64,000 nucleotides of DNA. Origin: JAGNLV01 sp964612145. Its GTDB lineage: Bacteria > Zixibacteria > MSB-5A5 > GN15 > FEB-12. The notes under the pieces are model-generated. The model worked only from the letters and a program-made list of their open reading frames with translations, was not told the DNA's origin and ran no database searches. The DNA lies in NCBI GenBank assembly GCA_964612145.1, contig CAZTBP010000009.1:1-64000 (forward strand), written 5' to 3'. Shown piece after piece: positions 52,248 to 61,278 of the stretch; the stretch's first letter is position 1, and each line of letters begins with the position of its first letter. A program made the position numbers and the translations under genes.

Positions 52248-54719
52248 TTGGGAAAGAAAAAACAGTCACGCACTGCTCAGAAGCCATCCCCGAGAAATCA
52301 GCGCTTTACTTTGGAGGAATCGCCGTGGTTTGCCCCCGGCGCATTTGTGGTGTTGTTTGTCGGGCTGGTGATTCTGTTCCACGAGTTTGTGTTTTCCAAC
52401 AAGATGCTGCACGGCTCGGATATGATCCAGGCCGGCATCTTTTTCCGGTCGTACCTGGTTGATTTCGTGCATCAGCATGGTGCGGTGCCGCGCTGGAATC
52501 CGTATATTTTCGGCGGGATGCCGTATATCGAAGCATTCCACGGCGACATCTTCTATCCGCTGTCAACGCTGAAGTTCTTCGGTAATATTTATCGCATGCT
52601 CGGCTGGGTCCAGTTCTGGCACATTTTTCTGGCGGGAGTCTTCATGTACCTGACCGTGCGGCAATTCAAGATCAGCAAGATTCCGTCGCTGGTGGCAGCG
52701 GCCGGTTACATGTTTGCGGCCTATCTGGTGTCGTTTGTCTCTCCCGGTCACGATGGTAAGATTTTTGTCACAGCGCTGTTTCCGCTGGTGATTCTGTTTT
52801 TGGACCGGGGATTTGAGCGGCGTTCGATTTTCGATTTTTCCATGCTGGGGCTGGTGATCGGTGTGATCATCCTGTCGCCTCACCCGCAGATGTCGTATTT
52901 CATGCTGTGGGCACTGTCGTTCTTTGCTGCTTTTCGGCTGGTCGAGCTGTGGTATGAAAAGCGGAAGTTCGGGCTCTTGGTGAAACCGGCACTGCTGACC
53001 GCATACGCGGTGGTGATCGGGCTGCTTTTGAGTGCCATTCAGTTCTATCCGGGATACATTTACACGAACGAGTTCTCTCCGCGCGCGGATACCAAGCGGG
53101 GCTGGGACTGGGCCACCTCGTGGTCCATGCACGAGGAAGAAGCAATGGCGCTGCTTATACCGGAATTCCCGGGGGCGTCGACCAACGAAGCCAACACCTT
53201 CTACTGGGGCGAGAACATGTTCAAGGACAACTCCGAGGCGGTCGGGGCGGTGACGTTCTTCCTGGCGCTGATCGGGGCGTTCTTCGCGCGGCGACGCGAG
53301 GCGTATTTCTTTACGGGGCTGGCGGTCTTTGCACTGCTGTATGCGCTGGGCGGGACGACGCCGTTTTTCTATGTGTTCTTCTACCTGATTCCAAAAGTAC
53401 AGGCGCTTCGAGCGCCCTCGATGATAATGTTCCTGTTCTCGTTCTCGGCGGCGATGCTGGCGGCGATGGGATTGCAGCGGCTTCGTGACGCGAGGGAGAA
53501 AAAAGAGGTCAAGGAACCATCGAACAAGTTCGACAAGTTCCTCATTGGCTACCCGGGGATCCTGCTGTTGCTGGCGCTGGCGTTTTCGGCTGCCGGGCGC
53601 GGGATAATCGACTTCTGGACCTCGCTGTTTTATAGTGATGCCGCCCGGACTCAGGTCCAGCAGGGGATTACCAAACTGGATCTGGCTTACCGGAATCTTC
53701 CTGCGATCCAGAGCGGGGCCTGGCTGGCGTTTTTTTTCGTGGCGCTGGCGGCGGCCTGTATCTGGCTGTATCGGTCGCGCAAAGCGGGGCCGATTATACT
53801 TGCTGGATTGGTGCTGATCGTGATGGTCGACGGGGTCCGGTTCGGGAGTCGGTTCGTGAAGACCTACGACCAGGACCGATCCTGGGCGCCCAATGTGATT
53901 ACAGACTTTTTTACGCAGCGAGAGAAACCGTATCGTGTGATGAACTTCGGGGTACTGCCGGAGGATCTTTTACCGTATCACGGTATTGAAGTCGTTGTTG
54001 GTTACCATGGCAACCAGTTGCGATGGTACGATCAGTTACTCGGTGGTCCGCAGCAGCAGACGATGCGTGACCGGGGCAGACTCACCCGTTTATTGAATCT
54101 GGTTGGCGCGCAGTACTTGCTGGTACCGGGTCAGCAGAAGGAGATGTTCCAGAACCTCCAGGTCGGGTCGCAGTCGTTGTCGGTGGCGGCGGATTTCGGA
54201 CAGGCGGCCGTAATGCAGAACCCCAATGCCTATCCGCGAGCGTATCTGGTCGACCGGTACCGGGTGTTTGATGATCGAAGTGCGCTGGTTGATTCGGTGT
54301 TGACCGGCACCGAGGACCTGCAAAAGATCGTCTACCTCGAGCAGGAACCGGAACTGGATGTCCCGCGTGACATGACCGGGGCCGATTCGGTCTGGATAAT
54401 CGAGCACCAGCCGGATACGGTTCGTCTCGGGTTTAGTGTCGCTTCAAACAAGCTCTTGGTACTGACCGATAACTGGTACGATGCCTGGCAGGTCACGCTG
54501 GATAACCGTCCGGCCGAGGTTCTTCGGGCGTACGGTTCTTTCCGGGCGGTGGCGATTCCGGCCGGGACGGGTGAAGCGCTGTTTGTGTTCAAGTCCGACA
54601 GGTACCGGGTCGGAAAACTGGTTACGACGCTGACAACGATCTTTCTGGCCGTTGTTCTCGGCTTCTATTTAATACAGGGATACCGAGGTCGCAAGCGAGA
54701 GGAAGAACCGGAAGAATGA
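52248..54719 (+). CDS. YfhO-like large membrane protein (GT-C-like)
   Basis: An 823-residue membrane protein. The TTG at 52248 is chosen because GGCGGAG lies 6-7 nt upstream. A basic N-terminus precedes about twelve helices. The loops HGSDMIQAGIFFRSYL and WNPYIFGGMPY near residues 60-100 are marks of the YfhO / GT-C-like family, often linked to glycosylation of lipoteichoic acid or surface polymers. The last 200 residues are a soluble extracytoplasmic domain before a final helix and a charged tail. It overlaps the next gene by 4 nt. Confidence 0.82.
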   Translation: MGKKKQSRTAQKPSPRNQRFTLEESPWFAPGAFVVLFVGLVILFHEFVFSNKMLHGSDMIQAGIFFRSYLVDFVHQHGAVPRWNPYIFGGMPYIEAFHGDIFYPLSTLKFFGNIYRMLGWVQFWHIFLAGVFMYLTVRQFKISKIPSLVAAAGYMFAAYLVSFVSPGHDGKIFVTALFPLVILFLDRGFERRSIFDFSMLGLVIGVIILSPHPQMSYFMLWALSFFAAFRLVELWYEKRKFGLLVKPALLTAYAVVIGLLLSAIQFYPGYIYTNEFSPRADTKRGWDWATSWSMHEEEAMALLIPEFPGASTNEANTFYWGENMFKDNSEAVGAVTFFLALIGAFFARRREAYFFTGLAVFALLYALGGTTPFFYVFFYLIPKVQALRAPSMIMFLFSFSAAMLAAMGLQRLRDAREKKEVKEPSNKFDKFLIGYPGILLLLALAFSAAGRGIIDFWTSLFYSDAARTQVQQGITKLDLAYRNLPAIQSGAWLAFFFVALAAACIWLYRSRKAGPIILAGLVLIVMVDGVRFGSRFVKTYDQDRSWAPNVITDFFTQREKPYRVMNFGVLPEDLLPYHGIEVVVGYHGNQLRWYDQLLGGPQQQTMRDRGRLTRLLNLVGAQYLLVPGQQKEMFQNLQVGSQSLSVAADFGQAAVMQNPNAYPRAYLVDRYRVFDDRSALVDSVLTGTEDLQKIVYLEQEPELDVPRDMTGADSVWIIEHQPDTVRLGFSVASNKLLVLTDNWYDAWQVTLDNRPAEVLRAYGSFRAVAIPAGTGEALFVFKSDRYRVGKLVTTLTTIFLAVVLGFYLIQGYRGRKREEEPEE

Positions 54720-55444
54720 ACCAGTCCAAGCGAGCATTGATCATTTTCCCGACGTACAACGAACGGGATAATATCGAAAAGATTGTACATGCCGTGCTGC
54801 CACTGGATCCGCGGGTGAATGTCCTGGTTGTCGACGACAGTTCGCCGGACGGCACCGGTGAGGTCGCCGATAAGCTATCCAGGCAGGAGAGCAAGGTGCA
54901 TGTCCTGCACCGGGAAAAGAAAGATGGTCTCGGTCGGGCGTACCTGGCCGGATTCCGATGGGCGCTGGATCAGGGTTTTGATTACATTTTCGAGATGGAT
55001 GCGGATTTTTCGCACGGTCCGGAGTATATCAAGGACTTTCTGCGGGAGATTCAGCACCACGACCTGGTAATCGGGTCGCGTTATATCAACGGCGTGAATG
55101 TAATCAACTGGCCGATGTCGCGTTTGCTGCTGTCGTATTTTGCGAACGTGTATACGCGCTGGGTGACCGGGATTCCGTTGCGCGACGCCACCGGCGGCTT
55201 CAAGTGTTTCCGTCGAGAGGTGCTCGAAGCGCTCCGGTTTGACGAAATTAAGTCCAACGGATATTCGTTCCAGATTGAAGTATCGATGCGCGTCTGGAAA
55301 AAAGGCTTTAAGATTAAAGAAATTCCGATTATCTTTTATGATCGCACGGCCGGCGAGTCGAAGATGTCGAAGCGGATCGTGCGTGAAGCAATCTGGATGG
55401 TCTGGATTTTGCGACTGAAATCGATGTTTGGAAAGTTGTCATAG
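54716..55444 (+). CDS. Polyprenol monophosphomannose synthase-like GT2
   Basis: A 242-residue GT-A transferase of the DPM1 type. It contains IIFPTYNERDNIEKI, VLVVDDSSPDGTGE (UDP/GDP site), EMDADFSHGPEYI (DXD) and GSRYINGVNVINWP. No membrane helix is present, as in bacterial Ppm1-type soluble forms. It likely loads mannose or glucose onto polyprenyl phosphate for the neighbouring GT-C protein. It overlaps the YfhO-like gene (ATGA) and so is coupled to it. Confidence 0.92.
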   Translation: MNQSKRALIIFPTYNERDNIEKIVHAVLPLDPRVNVLVVDDSSPDGTGEVADKLSRQESKVHVLHREKKDGLGRAYLAGFRWALDQGFDYIFEMDADFSHGPEYIKDFLREIQHHDLVIGSRYINGVNVINWPMSRLLLSYFANVYTRWVTGIPLRDATGGFKCFRREVLEALRFDEIKSNGYSFQIEVSMRVWKKGFKIKEIPIIFYDRTAGESKMSKRIVREAIWMVWILRLKSMFGKLS

Positions 55445-55454
55445 TTTGCCTGAA

Positions 55455-56321
55455 ATGTCCGACACTGCCGAAAAAGTATCGGTTGTCATCGTTACGTATA
55501 ATTCGATGCCGCCACTTGAGGACTGTCTGCGCAGTTTGAAGGAGGGAATCAACGGCACCAATCTCGAGGTGGTCAATGTCGATAATAGTTCGACTGATAA
55601 TTCTCCCGAGGTAGTTCGGAGGTATTTCCCGGATGCGACGATTATTCGTAACGATACGAATGTCGGGTTTGGCCGGGCCTGCAATATTGCCGCTGAGAAA
55701 GCCAGCGGTGACTACTTGTTGTTTTTGAACCCCGATCTGCAAATCGACAATGACTCTATCGAGCGGCTGCTCGCCGTCTGCCGAAAGCAAGAGCGGGTCG
55801 GCACGGCGGTCGGGCGGATGCGGTTTCCGGACGGCACATTTCAGGCGACCTGTCGGCGTCTGCCGGGATTCAATAACATGGTTTTCTCGCGTGGGTCGAT
55901 TTTCTCACGGGTGGCCAATGCCAACGGTCATTACACGCTGCCGGACTATGATCAGGTCACAGCCGTTCCCGCCGCGGCGGGGACTATGATGATGATCCGC
56001 AAGAAGCTGTTTGACGAGGTCGGCGGGTTTGATTCGCGCTTTTTCATGTTTATGGAAGACGTTGACTTGTGCCTCCGGCTGGGCCTGTTGGGCTATCGTA
56101 ATTACTTCGTGCCGGAAGCAGGTGCGGTCCATCTGTGGGGGCGAGGCAGCCGGGCGGGGAAATTCCGCCGCAACCTGCACCACCATCTCAATGTCTGGCG
56201 GTACTTCATGAAGCACCACGGCAACATTCTGACCTATACGCTGCTGCCGTTTGCCCTGGCGCTCAATCTGCTTTTTGTGACTATTCTCCCGGTACCGCAG
56301 CCGGTGAATCGCCGACCGTGA
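55455..56321 (+). CDS. GT2 glycosyltransferase (rhamnosyltransferase-like)
   Basis: A 288-residue transferase with the N-terminal GT-A domain (SVVIVTYNSMPPLEDCLRSL, VVNVDNSSTDNS, FLNPDLQI as DXD-like) and GFDSRFFMFMEDVDLCLR, typical of WbbL/rhamnosyltransferase relatives. A C-terminal hydrophobic helix lies near 260-280. It acts at the cytoplasmic face on polysaccharide or O-antigen subunits, with unknown sugar. The start could be TTG 55446 or ATG 55455. Same strand as the preceding glycan genes. Confidence 0.9.
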   Translation: MSDTAEKVSVVIVTYNSMPPLEDCLRSLKEGINGTNLEVVNVDNSSTDNSPEVVRRYFPDATIIRNDTNVGFGRACNIAAEKASGDYLLFLNPDLQIDNDSIERLLAVCRKQERVGTAVGRMRFPDGTFQATCRRLPGFNNMVFSRGSIFSRVANANGHYTLPDYDQVTAVPAAAGTMMMIRKKLFDEVGGFDSRFFMFMEDVDLCLRLGLLGYRNYFVPEAGAVHLWGRGSRAGKFRRNLHHHLNVWRYFMKHHGNILTYTLLPFALALNLLFVTILPVPQPVNRRP

Positions 56322-56355
56322 CGGAGCGCTAACTCGTTGCCGTTGCTTTTTATAG

Positions 56356-56383
56356 TTGTTTATTCTCCACGATTTTTTATTAT
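56356..56383 (+). promoter_or_regulatory. Candidate promoter for accA
   Basis: TTGTTT and TATTAT are separated by 16 bp in an AT-rich stretch about 85 nt upstream of accA. This is a weak match. Confidence 0.35.
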
Positions 56384-56468
56384 ACATGCTTGACTCCGGG
56401 TAGCAGCCGGTTTCGGTTGGAGGCCCGGCAGTCTGTCACGGAACGAAAGCATACGAATAAAGGGACAC

Positions 56469-57428
56469 ATGTCCGAACGACCGATTTTAGAATTCGAACG
56501 CCCGATCGCCGAGTTGGAAAAGAAGATTTCCGACATGAAGGATTTTAGTGTCGGCGAGAGTATTGAGCTGTCGGGCGAAATCGCCTCGCTGGAAAAGAAA
56601 CTGGAGCGTCTCCGCGATGAGGTGTACAACAACCTGACGCGCTGGCAGATGGTCCAGTTGTCACGGCATCCCAAGCGCCCCTATACATTTGATTACATCA
56701 ACAATATGTCCACCAGTTTTGTTGAACTGCACGGTGACCGTCGGTACGCCGATGACGCGGCGATGGTCGGCGGGTTTGCCTATCTTGATGATCAGCCGGT
56801 GATGTTTGTTGGGCAGCAGAAAGGGCGCGATACAAAACAAAAGGTGCGGCGCAATTTCGGTATGGCGCATCCCGAGGGGTACCGCAAGGCGCTTCGGCTG
56901 TTCCGTCTGGCGGAGAAATTTGATGTCCCGATCGTGATCCTGATCGACACGCCGGGGGCGTTCCCCGGCATTGGGGCGGAGGAGCGTGGTCAGGCCGAGG
57001 CGATCGCGTACAATATCCGTGAAATGTTCAGCCTGAAAGTGCCGATCATAATAGTCATTATCGGGGAAGGCGCCTCCGGCGGTGCGCTGGGGATCGGTGT
57101 TGGGGATGCGATTCTGATGCTTCAGTATGCGTGGTACTCGGTCATTTCACCGGAAGGCTGTGCCGCGATTCTGTGGCGGGATGCGGCCAAGGCTCCCGAG
57201 GCGGCCGAGGCGCTCAAGGTGACGTCGAGTGACTGCATGGAGCTGAAAGTAATCGACCGCGTGGTCCCGGAGCCGAACTGCGGTGCTCATTCGAATCCGG
57301 GCGCGGCCGCCGAAATGCTTAAGAAGGAAATCATCAGGTCTCTTGATGAGTTGAAGAAGCTGTCTGTTGACGAGCTTTTGCAGCGACGGCTGGAGAAGTA
57401 CCGCCAAATGGGCGAGTTTCAGGAATAG
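56469..57428 (+). CDS. accA: Acetyl-CoA carboxylase carboxyltransferase subunit alpha
   Basis: A 319-residue crotonase-fold subunit that with AccD moves CO2 from biotin to acetyl-CoA. Conserved features are the N-terminal EFERPIAELEKKI helix, HPKRPYTFDYI, FVELHGDRRYADD, the Gly-rich TPGAFPGIGAEERGQ, and GEGASGGALGIGVGD for the oxyanion. The length equals that of E. coli AccA. accD is not in the window. It opens a run of small genes leading to the mre cluster. Confidence 0.97.
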   Translation: MSERPILEFERPIAELEKKISDMKDFSVGESIELSGEIASLEKKLERLRDEVYNNLTRWQMVQLSRHPKRPYTFDYINNMSTSFVELHGDRRYADDAAMVGGFAYLDDQPVMFVGQQKGRDTKQKVRRNFGMAHPEGYRKALRLFRLAEKFDVPIVILIDTPGAFPGIGAEERGQAEAIAYNIREMFSLKVPIIIVIIGEGASGGALGIGVGDAILMLQYAWYSVISPEGCAAILWRDAAKAPEAAEALKVTSSDCMELKVIDRVVPEPNCGAHSNPGAAAEMLKKEIIRSLDELKKLSVDELLQRRLEKYRQMGEFQE

Positions 57429-57442
57429 AGAAGGAGCGAGAT

Positions 57443-57613
57443 ATGGCTCTCCCGGAAAACCTGTTGGAAAAGTTGGCGTGCCCGCAGTGTCGCGGACCAT
57501 TGGAACATAAGCAGAATGAAAAGGAGCAACTGATCTGCAACAAATGCAAACTATCGTATCCGGTGAGTGATGATATTCCGGTACTGCTGGTCGATGAAGC
57601 GAAAAAAATCTGA
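57443..57613 (+). CDS. Trm112-family small zinc protein
   Basis: A 56-residue protein, starting ATG 57443 with AAGGAG 6 nt upstream. It reads MALPENLLEKLACPQCRGPL, then ICNKCKLSYPVSDDIPVLLV. The four Cys (CPQC, CNKC) form the zinc knuckle of the Trm112/YcaR (UPF0434) family. Eukaryotic and archaeal Trm112 activate methyltransferases; the bacterial role is unclear. It lies 14 nt after accA and 21 nt before the EIIA gene. Confidence 0.88.
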   Translation: MALPENLLEKLACPQCRGPLEHKQNEKEQLICNKCKLSYPVSDDIPVLLVDEAKKI

Positions 57614-57634
57614 ACGAGCGCGAAGGTTATGACA

Positions 57635-58087
57635 ATGAAGCTGTCTAAATTTTGTGACGAGACGCTGATCAAATTCAATCTCGATGCTTCCACGAAGGAT
57701 GACGTCATTGAAGAGCTGGTTGATCTGGTCTCGAATTCCAATATGGTGAAGGATCGCGATCAATTATTGACTGATGTTCGCGAGCGGGAGAACCTGGTGA
57801 CCACCGGTGTGGGCTATGGGGTGGCGTTTCCGCATGCGAAGACAAAATCAGTCAAGGGGATTGTGATTGCGTTTGGTCGGAGTGAAGGTGGTATCGAATT
57901 TGATGCCATGGATCACAAGCCGGTCAATCTGTTCTTCCTTATCGCCGCTCCGGAGGATGCGATCGGGGCGCATCTGAACGTGATGGCCCGGTTGTCCTAT
58001 CTGATGAAATCGGAAAAGAATCGCCAGAAGCTGCTTGAAGCGCCCTCGCCGGGCGATGTCATGGCACTGATGGATAATGTAGAATGA
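57635..58087 (+). CDS. PTS EIIA type-2 domain protein (PtsN-like, copy 2)
   Basis: A 150-residue EIIA domain with the phosphoacceptor His in GVGYGVAFPHAKTKS and the family C-terminus SPGDVMALMD. No EI or HPr is nearby. It differs from the copy at 10.1 kb mainly in lacking that protein's acidic insertion and in carrying GAHLNVMARLSYLM. Its position before mreC may link it to envelope control, as EIIA-Ntr does in other bacteria (inference). ATG 57629 is an alternative start. Confidence 0.87.
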   Translation: MKLSKFCDETLIKFNLDASTKDDVIEELVDLVSNSNMVKDRDQLLTDVRERENLVTTGVGYGVAFPHAKTKSVKGIVIAFGRSEGGIEFDAMDHKPVNLFFLIAAPEDAIGAHLNVMARLSYLMKSEKNRQKLLEAPSPGDVMALMDNVE

Positions 58088-58116
58088 TCATTTCGTAGAT
58101 CGGGGACCCGACAGGG

Positions 58117-58911
58117 ATGGGTTGGATTTCCTCGCAGTTCGCCAGAAACTGGCGCAATATCCAATACGGCATCATTGTCGTCCTGTCGGTTTGTCTCATA
58201 ATTTGGCCGGGTCAGGCGAATAAGATAGTCGTACCGGTCGTCATCAACGGCCTCTATTACCCTTTTTTCAAAATAAAGACGGCGGTCGAGACGCTTTCGG
58301 CTCAGGCTGAAGATATCGAGGGCCTTCGCAAGAAATTGACCGAAACCGCAGTCCAGGTGGAACTATACGAGGAAGCGATCCGGGAAAACGCGCGGCTGAG
58401 GAATGTTCTCGGGTTCGAGCCGCCCAGTGGATACCGGTTGATGCCGGCCGAGATCGTATCGCTCTCCGGACATAGACTTCCGGTGACGGCTATTATTGAC
58501 CGTGGGGCCAGAGATTCAGTGTTTGTTAACCAGCCGGTGATCAATCAGGATGGTCTGATCGGCCGCGTGATCAATGTCACCGATCGTTTTGCCACCGTGC
58601 AGCTGCTGACTCATCCGGCAAATCGAGTGGCGGTCAGGGTTGAGAAGAGCCGGGAAATGGGCATTGTACGGTATCTGGCCGGTGAGGGCATGATCATGGA
58701 CAATTTTCCGATACACGGTACAATCGCAGTCGGTGACACCATTATCTCATCGGAGCTTGGCGGCGTCTACCCGCCGGGGCTGGGTGTGGCGACCGTGACG
58801 GACGTACAACGTAATGAACACGAGGCATTCGCCAAAGTGAGGCTGCAGCCTGTAGTCAATTTCCACTCGATTGAGGAGCTGTTTTTGCTCCGGGTGGCGG
58901 ATCTCAAATGA
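58117..58911 (+). CDS. mreC: Rod shape-determining protein MreC
   Basis: A 264-residue bitopic protein. One helix (about 17-35) is followed by a coiled coil (about 60-95, AEDIEGLRKKLTETAVQVELYEEAIREN) and two beta domains (PAEIVSLSG, INVTDRFATVQLLTHP, TIISSELGGVYPPGLGVATVT). It scaffolds the elongasome in the periplasm with MreB, RodZ and PBP2. mreB is not in this window. The stop overlaps mreD. Confidence 0.95.
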   Translation: MGWISSQFARNWRNIQYGIIVVLSVCLIIWPGQANKIVVPVVINGLYYPFFKIKTAVETLSAQAEDIEGLRKKLTETAVQVELYEEAIRENARLRNVLGFEPPSGYRLMPAEIVSLSGHRLPVTAIIDRGARDSVFVNQPVINQDGLIGRVINVTDRFATVQLLTHPANRVAVRVEKSREMGIVRYLAGEGMIMDNFPIHGTIAVGDTIISSELGGVYPPGLGVATVTDVQRNEHEAFAKVRLQPVVNFHSIEELFLLRVADLK

Positions 58912-59393
58912 CGATTCTACCATACATACTATATCTCCTGCTGCTGGCGTCTCACCAGGTGATCCTGCGCGATGTCACTGCTGTTTACGGCGCGACAATC
59001 GATCTCACCGGCTTTATGGTATTGTCCGTCAGTATGTACAAATCTGAGGAAACCAGTATCTGGTTCGGGTTTTGTGCCGGACTGGTTACCGTGGCCGGGC
59101 GACCTGAGCTACTGGGGTGGTACACCCTTCTGACGGCGGCGTTGGCGGCCGCGGCCTATCATGTTCGCGAACGACTTAATTTGGAGTCGCTCAAATCGAA
59201 ACTGGCCCTCATATTTGGCGGTCTTGTGGTGTATAATGTAGCGACAACGGTTGCCGACGGCCTTGATGGATTCTTCTTCCGGCTCGGTACGGTGGCGCTG
59301 CCGGGGGCAGTTTATACGCTGGTTGTTGCCTGGATTTTTTTCCTGTTCAAGGAGGAGCGGGTGACGATAAAAAGGATAAAGGCCTTGTTCTGA
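58908..59393 (+). CDS. mreD: Rod shape-determining protein MreD
   Basis: A 161-residue membrane protein with about five helices and the conserved polar spots of MreD (IWFGFCAGLV). It joins MreC in the elongasome. Identification rests on length, topology and its fixed place between mreC and PBP2; sequence similarity in this family is low. It overlaps mreC by 4 nt. Confidence 0.88.
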   Translation: MTILPYILYLLLLASHQVILRDVTAVYGATIDLTGFMVLSVSMYKSEETSIWFGFCAGLVTVAGRPELLGWYTLLTAALAAAAYHVRERLNLESLKSKLALIFGGLVVYNVATTVADGLDGFFFRLGTVALPGAVYTLVVAWIFFLFKEERVTIKRIKALF

Positions 59394-59400
59394 CCAAGAC

Positions 59401-61278
59401 ATGACACAAACCAGCCTTTCGGTAGACATACGCGCCAAAATCGGCCTGGCCATAGTCGGCGCCGCGGTCTTGCTTCTATTCTTCGGCTTAGTTCGCCTCC
59501 AGGTATTCAAGCACGCGGAGTATGCGAAGCAATCGCGGGAAAACCGGCTGCGGGTCGAACCGATTATACCCAAGCGGGGTATTGTATATGATCGCGACGG
59601 GCGGCGTATCATTGACAACCGCCCATCGTATACCGTGTCGGTCGTGCCGGCGGAGGAGATGCCTGGTGTCACGCTGCCACAGCTTGCCGAGCTGCTGCAA
59701 ATGGATACGTTGACCATCCGCAAACGAATTCGCAAGCACACGATCAGCCGGTATCAGCCGGCTACGGTCAAACGGGATGTTCCGTTCAAGGCGATAGCGG
59801 TCATCGAGGAGCAGAACACCAGATTCCCCGGTGTTAGCTGGCAGGCCGAACAGGTGCGCCAGTACCCGACCGGGCTTGGTTCGGAGACATTCACCGGCTA
59901 TGTGGGGGAAGTCTCAGGTGATGAGATCAGAAAACCGGGGGATTCGCTTCTGCTGGGCCGCATGATAGGGAAAAAGGGAATCGAGCGGCAGTACGACAAA
60001 GCGCTGCGGGGAACCGAGGGTGAGAAACTCGTCGAGGTGTCGGCCTCGGGACAAATCATTGGTGAGTATCTCGAGGACCGGGGGGATGAAGCGATTCCCG
60101 GAGTCGATCTCGAGTTGACGATAGATATGGATCTGCAGCAGGCCTGCAGTCTGGCGCTTGACACATTCTGCTGCGGCGCAATTGTCGCCGCTAATCCGAA
60201 GACCGGTGAGATACTGGCGATGGCGTCCTATCCCGGTTATAACGCAAATATCTTCTCCGGTGTGATACCGGAATCACTCTGGCTGGAAATCACTGCGGAT
60301 TCGACCCATCCACTGCTCAACCGACCGCTGGCCGGACTCTATCCGCCGGGATCGACGGTCAAGTTCGTAACCGTGGGGGCCGCTTTAGAGGAAGGTATTG
60401 TCACTCCACACACAACCCTGAAACCGTGTTTGGGTGGCTATCAATTCGGTAATCGATTCTTTAGGTGCTGGGAACCGGCCGGTCACGGTCACGTCACGGC
60501 AGCCCATTCGCTTGAGCAGTCTTGCGACGTGTATATGTATCAAATCGGTCTCAAGATGGGGGTTGATAAACTCAGCGAGTACTATGGCCGATGCGGGTTT
60601 GGTCAGCCGACCGGGATTGATCTTCCGGGCGAATTGAAGGGGCTCAATCCGAACAGCGAATGGTATGACAAGAATTACGGCAAAAACAGGTGGACCCGGG
60701 GCCTGGTGCTCAACAATTCTATCGGGCAGGGAGAGCTCCTCACCACGCCACTGCAACTGGCGCAGTTTTTCTGCGGACTGGCTAATGACGGTCTGGTACC
60801 GCAGCTTCACATGGTCAAGCGGCGCATTTTCCCCGATGGGTCCGAGGAAGTGACTGAGCCGCGTGTCGCTTTCTCCCTGCCGTTCAGCAACGCAACTATG
60901 AGAACCCTGCTGGAGGGGCTGGCGCTGGTGGTGCAGGGGGAGAAAGGTACCGCAAGGAGCCTCCGACGGAAAGAATACACCGTGGGCGGGAAAACGGGTA
61001 CGGCCCAGAATCCACATGGCGAGAACCATTCCCTATTCTGCGGGGTGGCGCCGTTGGAGGACCCGGAAATTATCGTTGTGGCTATCGTAGAAAATGCCGG
61101 TCACGGTTCGGTGGTTGCCGCCCCGGTTGTGGGTGAGATTATCGAAACGTATATGAGAAAGAAGGCGGGAGGGTTGTTCGTGGTCGCGGATAAGGAGGTT
61201 CCGCCCGAAAACGCCGCCGCAGTCAGTACGGCCGAGCTCGATGAGGATTCATCGGTGGAGCAGGGAGAGGTTGACTGA
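59401..61278 (+). CDS. mrdA: Penicillin-binding protein 2 (elongasome transpeptidase)
   Basis: A 625-residue class B PBP. A single N-terminal helix (about 20-38), the pedestal domain (RVEPIIPKRGIVYDRDGRRI) and the transpeptidase domain follow. Active-site motifs are Ser318 in GSTVKF (SxxK), SCD in LEQSCDVYMYQ (SxN position with Asp for Asn) and Lys531 in GGKTGTAQNP. It cross-links peptidoglycan during side-wall growth with RodA. Its stop overlaps rodA by one base. Confidence 0.95.
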   Translation: MTQTSLSVDIRAKIGLAIVGAAVLLLFFGLVRLQVFKHAEYAKQSRENRLRVEPIIPKRGIVYDRDGRRIIDNRPSYTVSVVPAEEMPGVTLPQLAELLQMDTLTIRKRIRKHTISRYQPATVKRDVPFKAIAVIEEQNTRFPGVSWQAEQVRQYPTGLGSETFTGYVGEVSGDEIRKPGDSLLLGRMIGKKGIERQYDKALRGTEGEKLVEVSASGQIIGEYLEDRGDEAIPGVDLELTIDMDLQQACSLALDTFCCGAIVAANPKTGEILAMASYPGYNANIFSGVIPESLWLEITADSTHPLLNRPLAGLYPPGSTVKFVTVGAALEEGIVTPHTTLKPCLGGYQFGNRFFRCWEPAGHGHVTAAHSLEQSCDVYMYQIGLKMGVDKLSEYYGRCGFGQPTGIDLPGELKGLNPNSEWYDKNYGKNRWTRGLVLNNSIGQGELLTTPLQLAQFFCGLANDGLVPQLHMVKRRIFPDGSEEVTEPRVAFSLPFSNATMRTLLEGLALVVQGEKGTARSLRRKEYTVGGKTGTAQNPHGENHSLFCGVAPLEDPEIIVVAIVENAGHGSVVAAPVVGEIIETYMRKKAGGLFVVADKEVPPENAAAVSTAELDEDSSVEQGEVD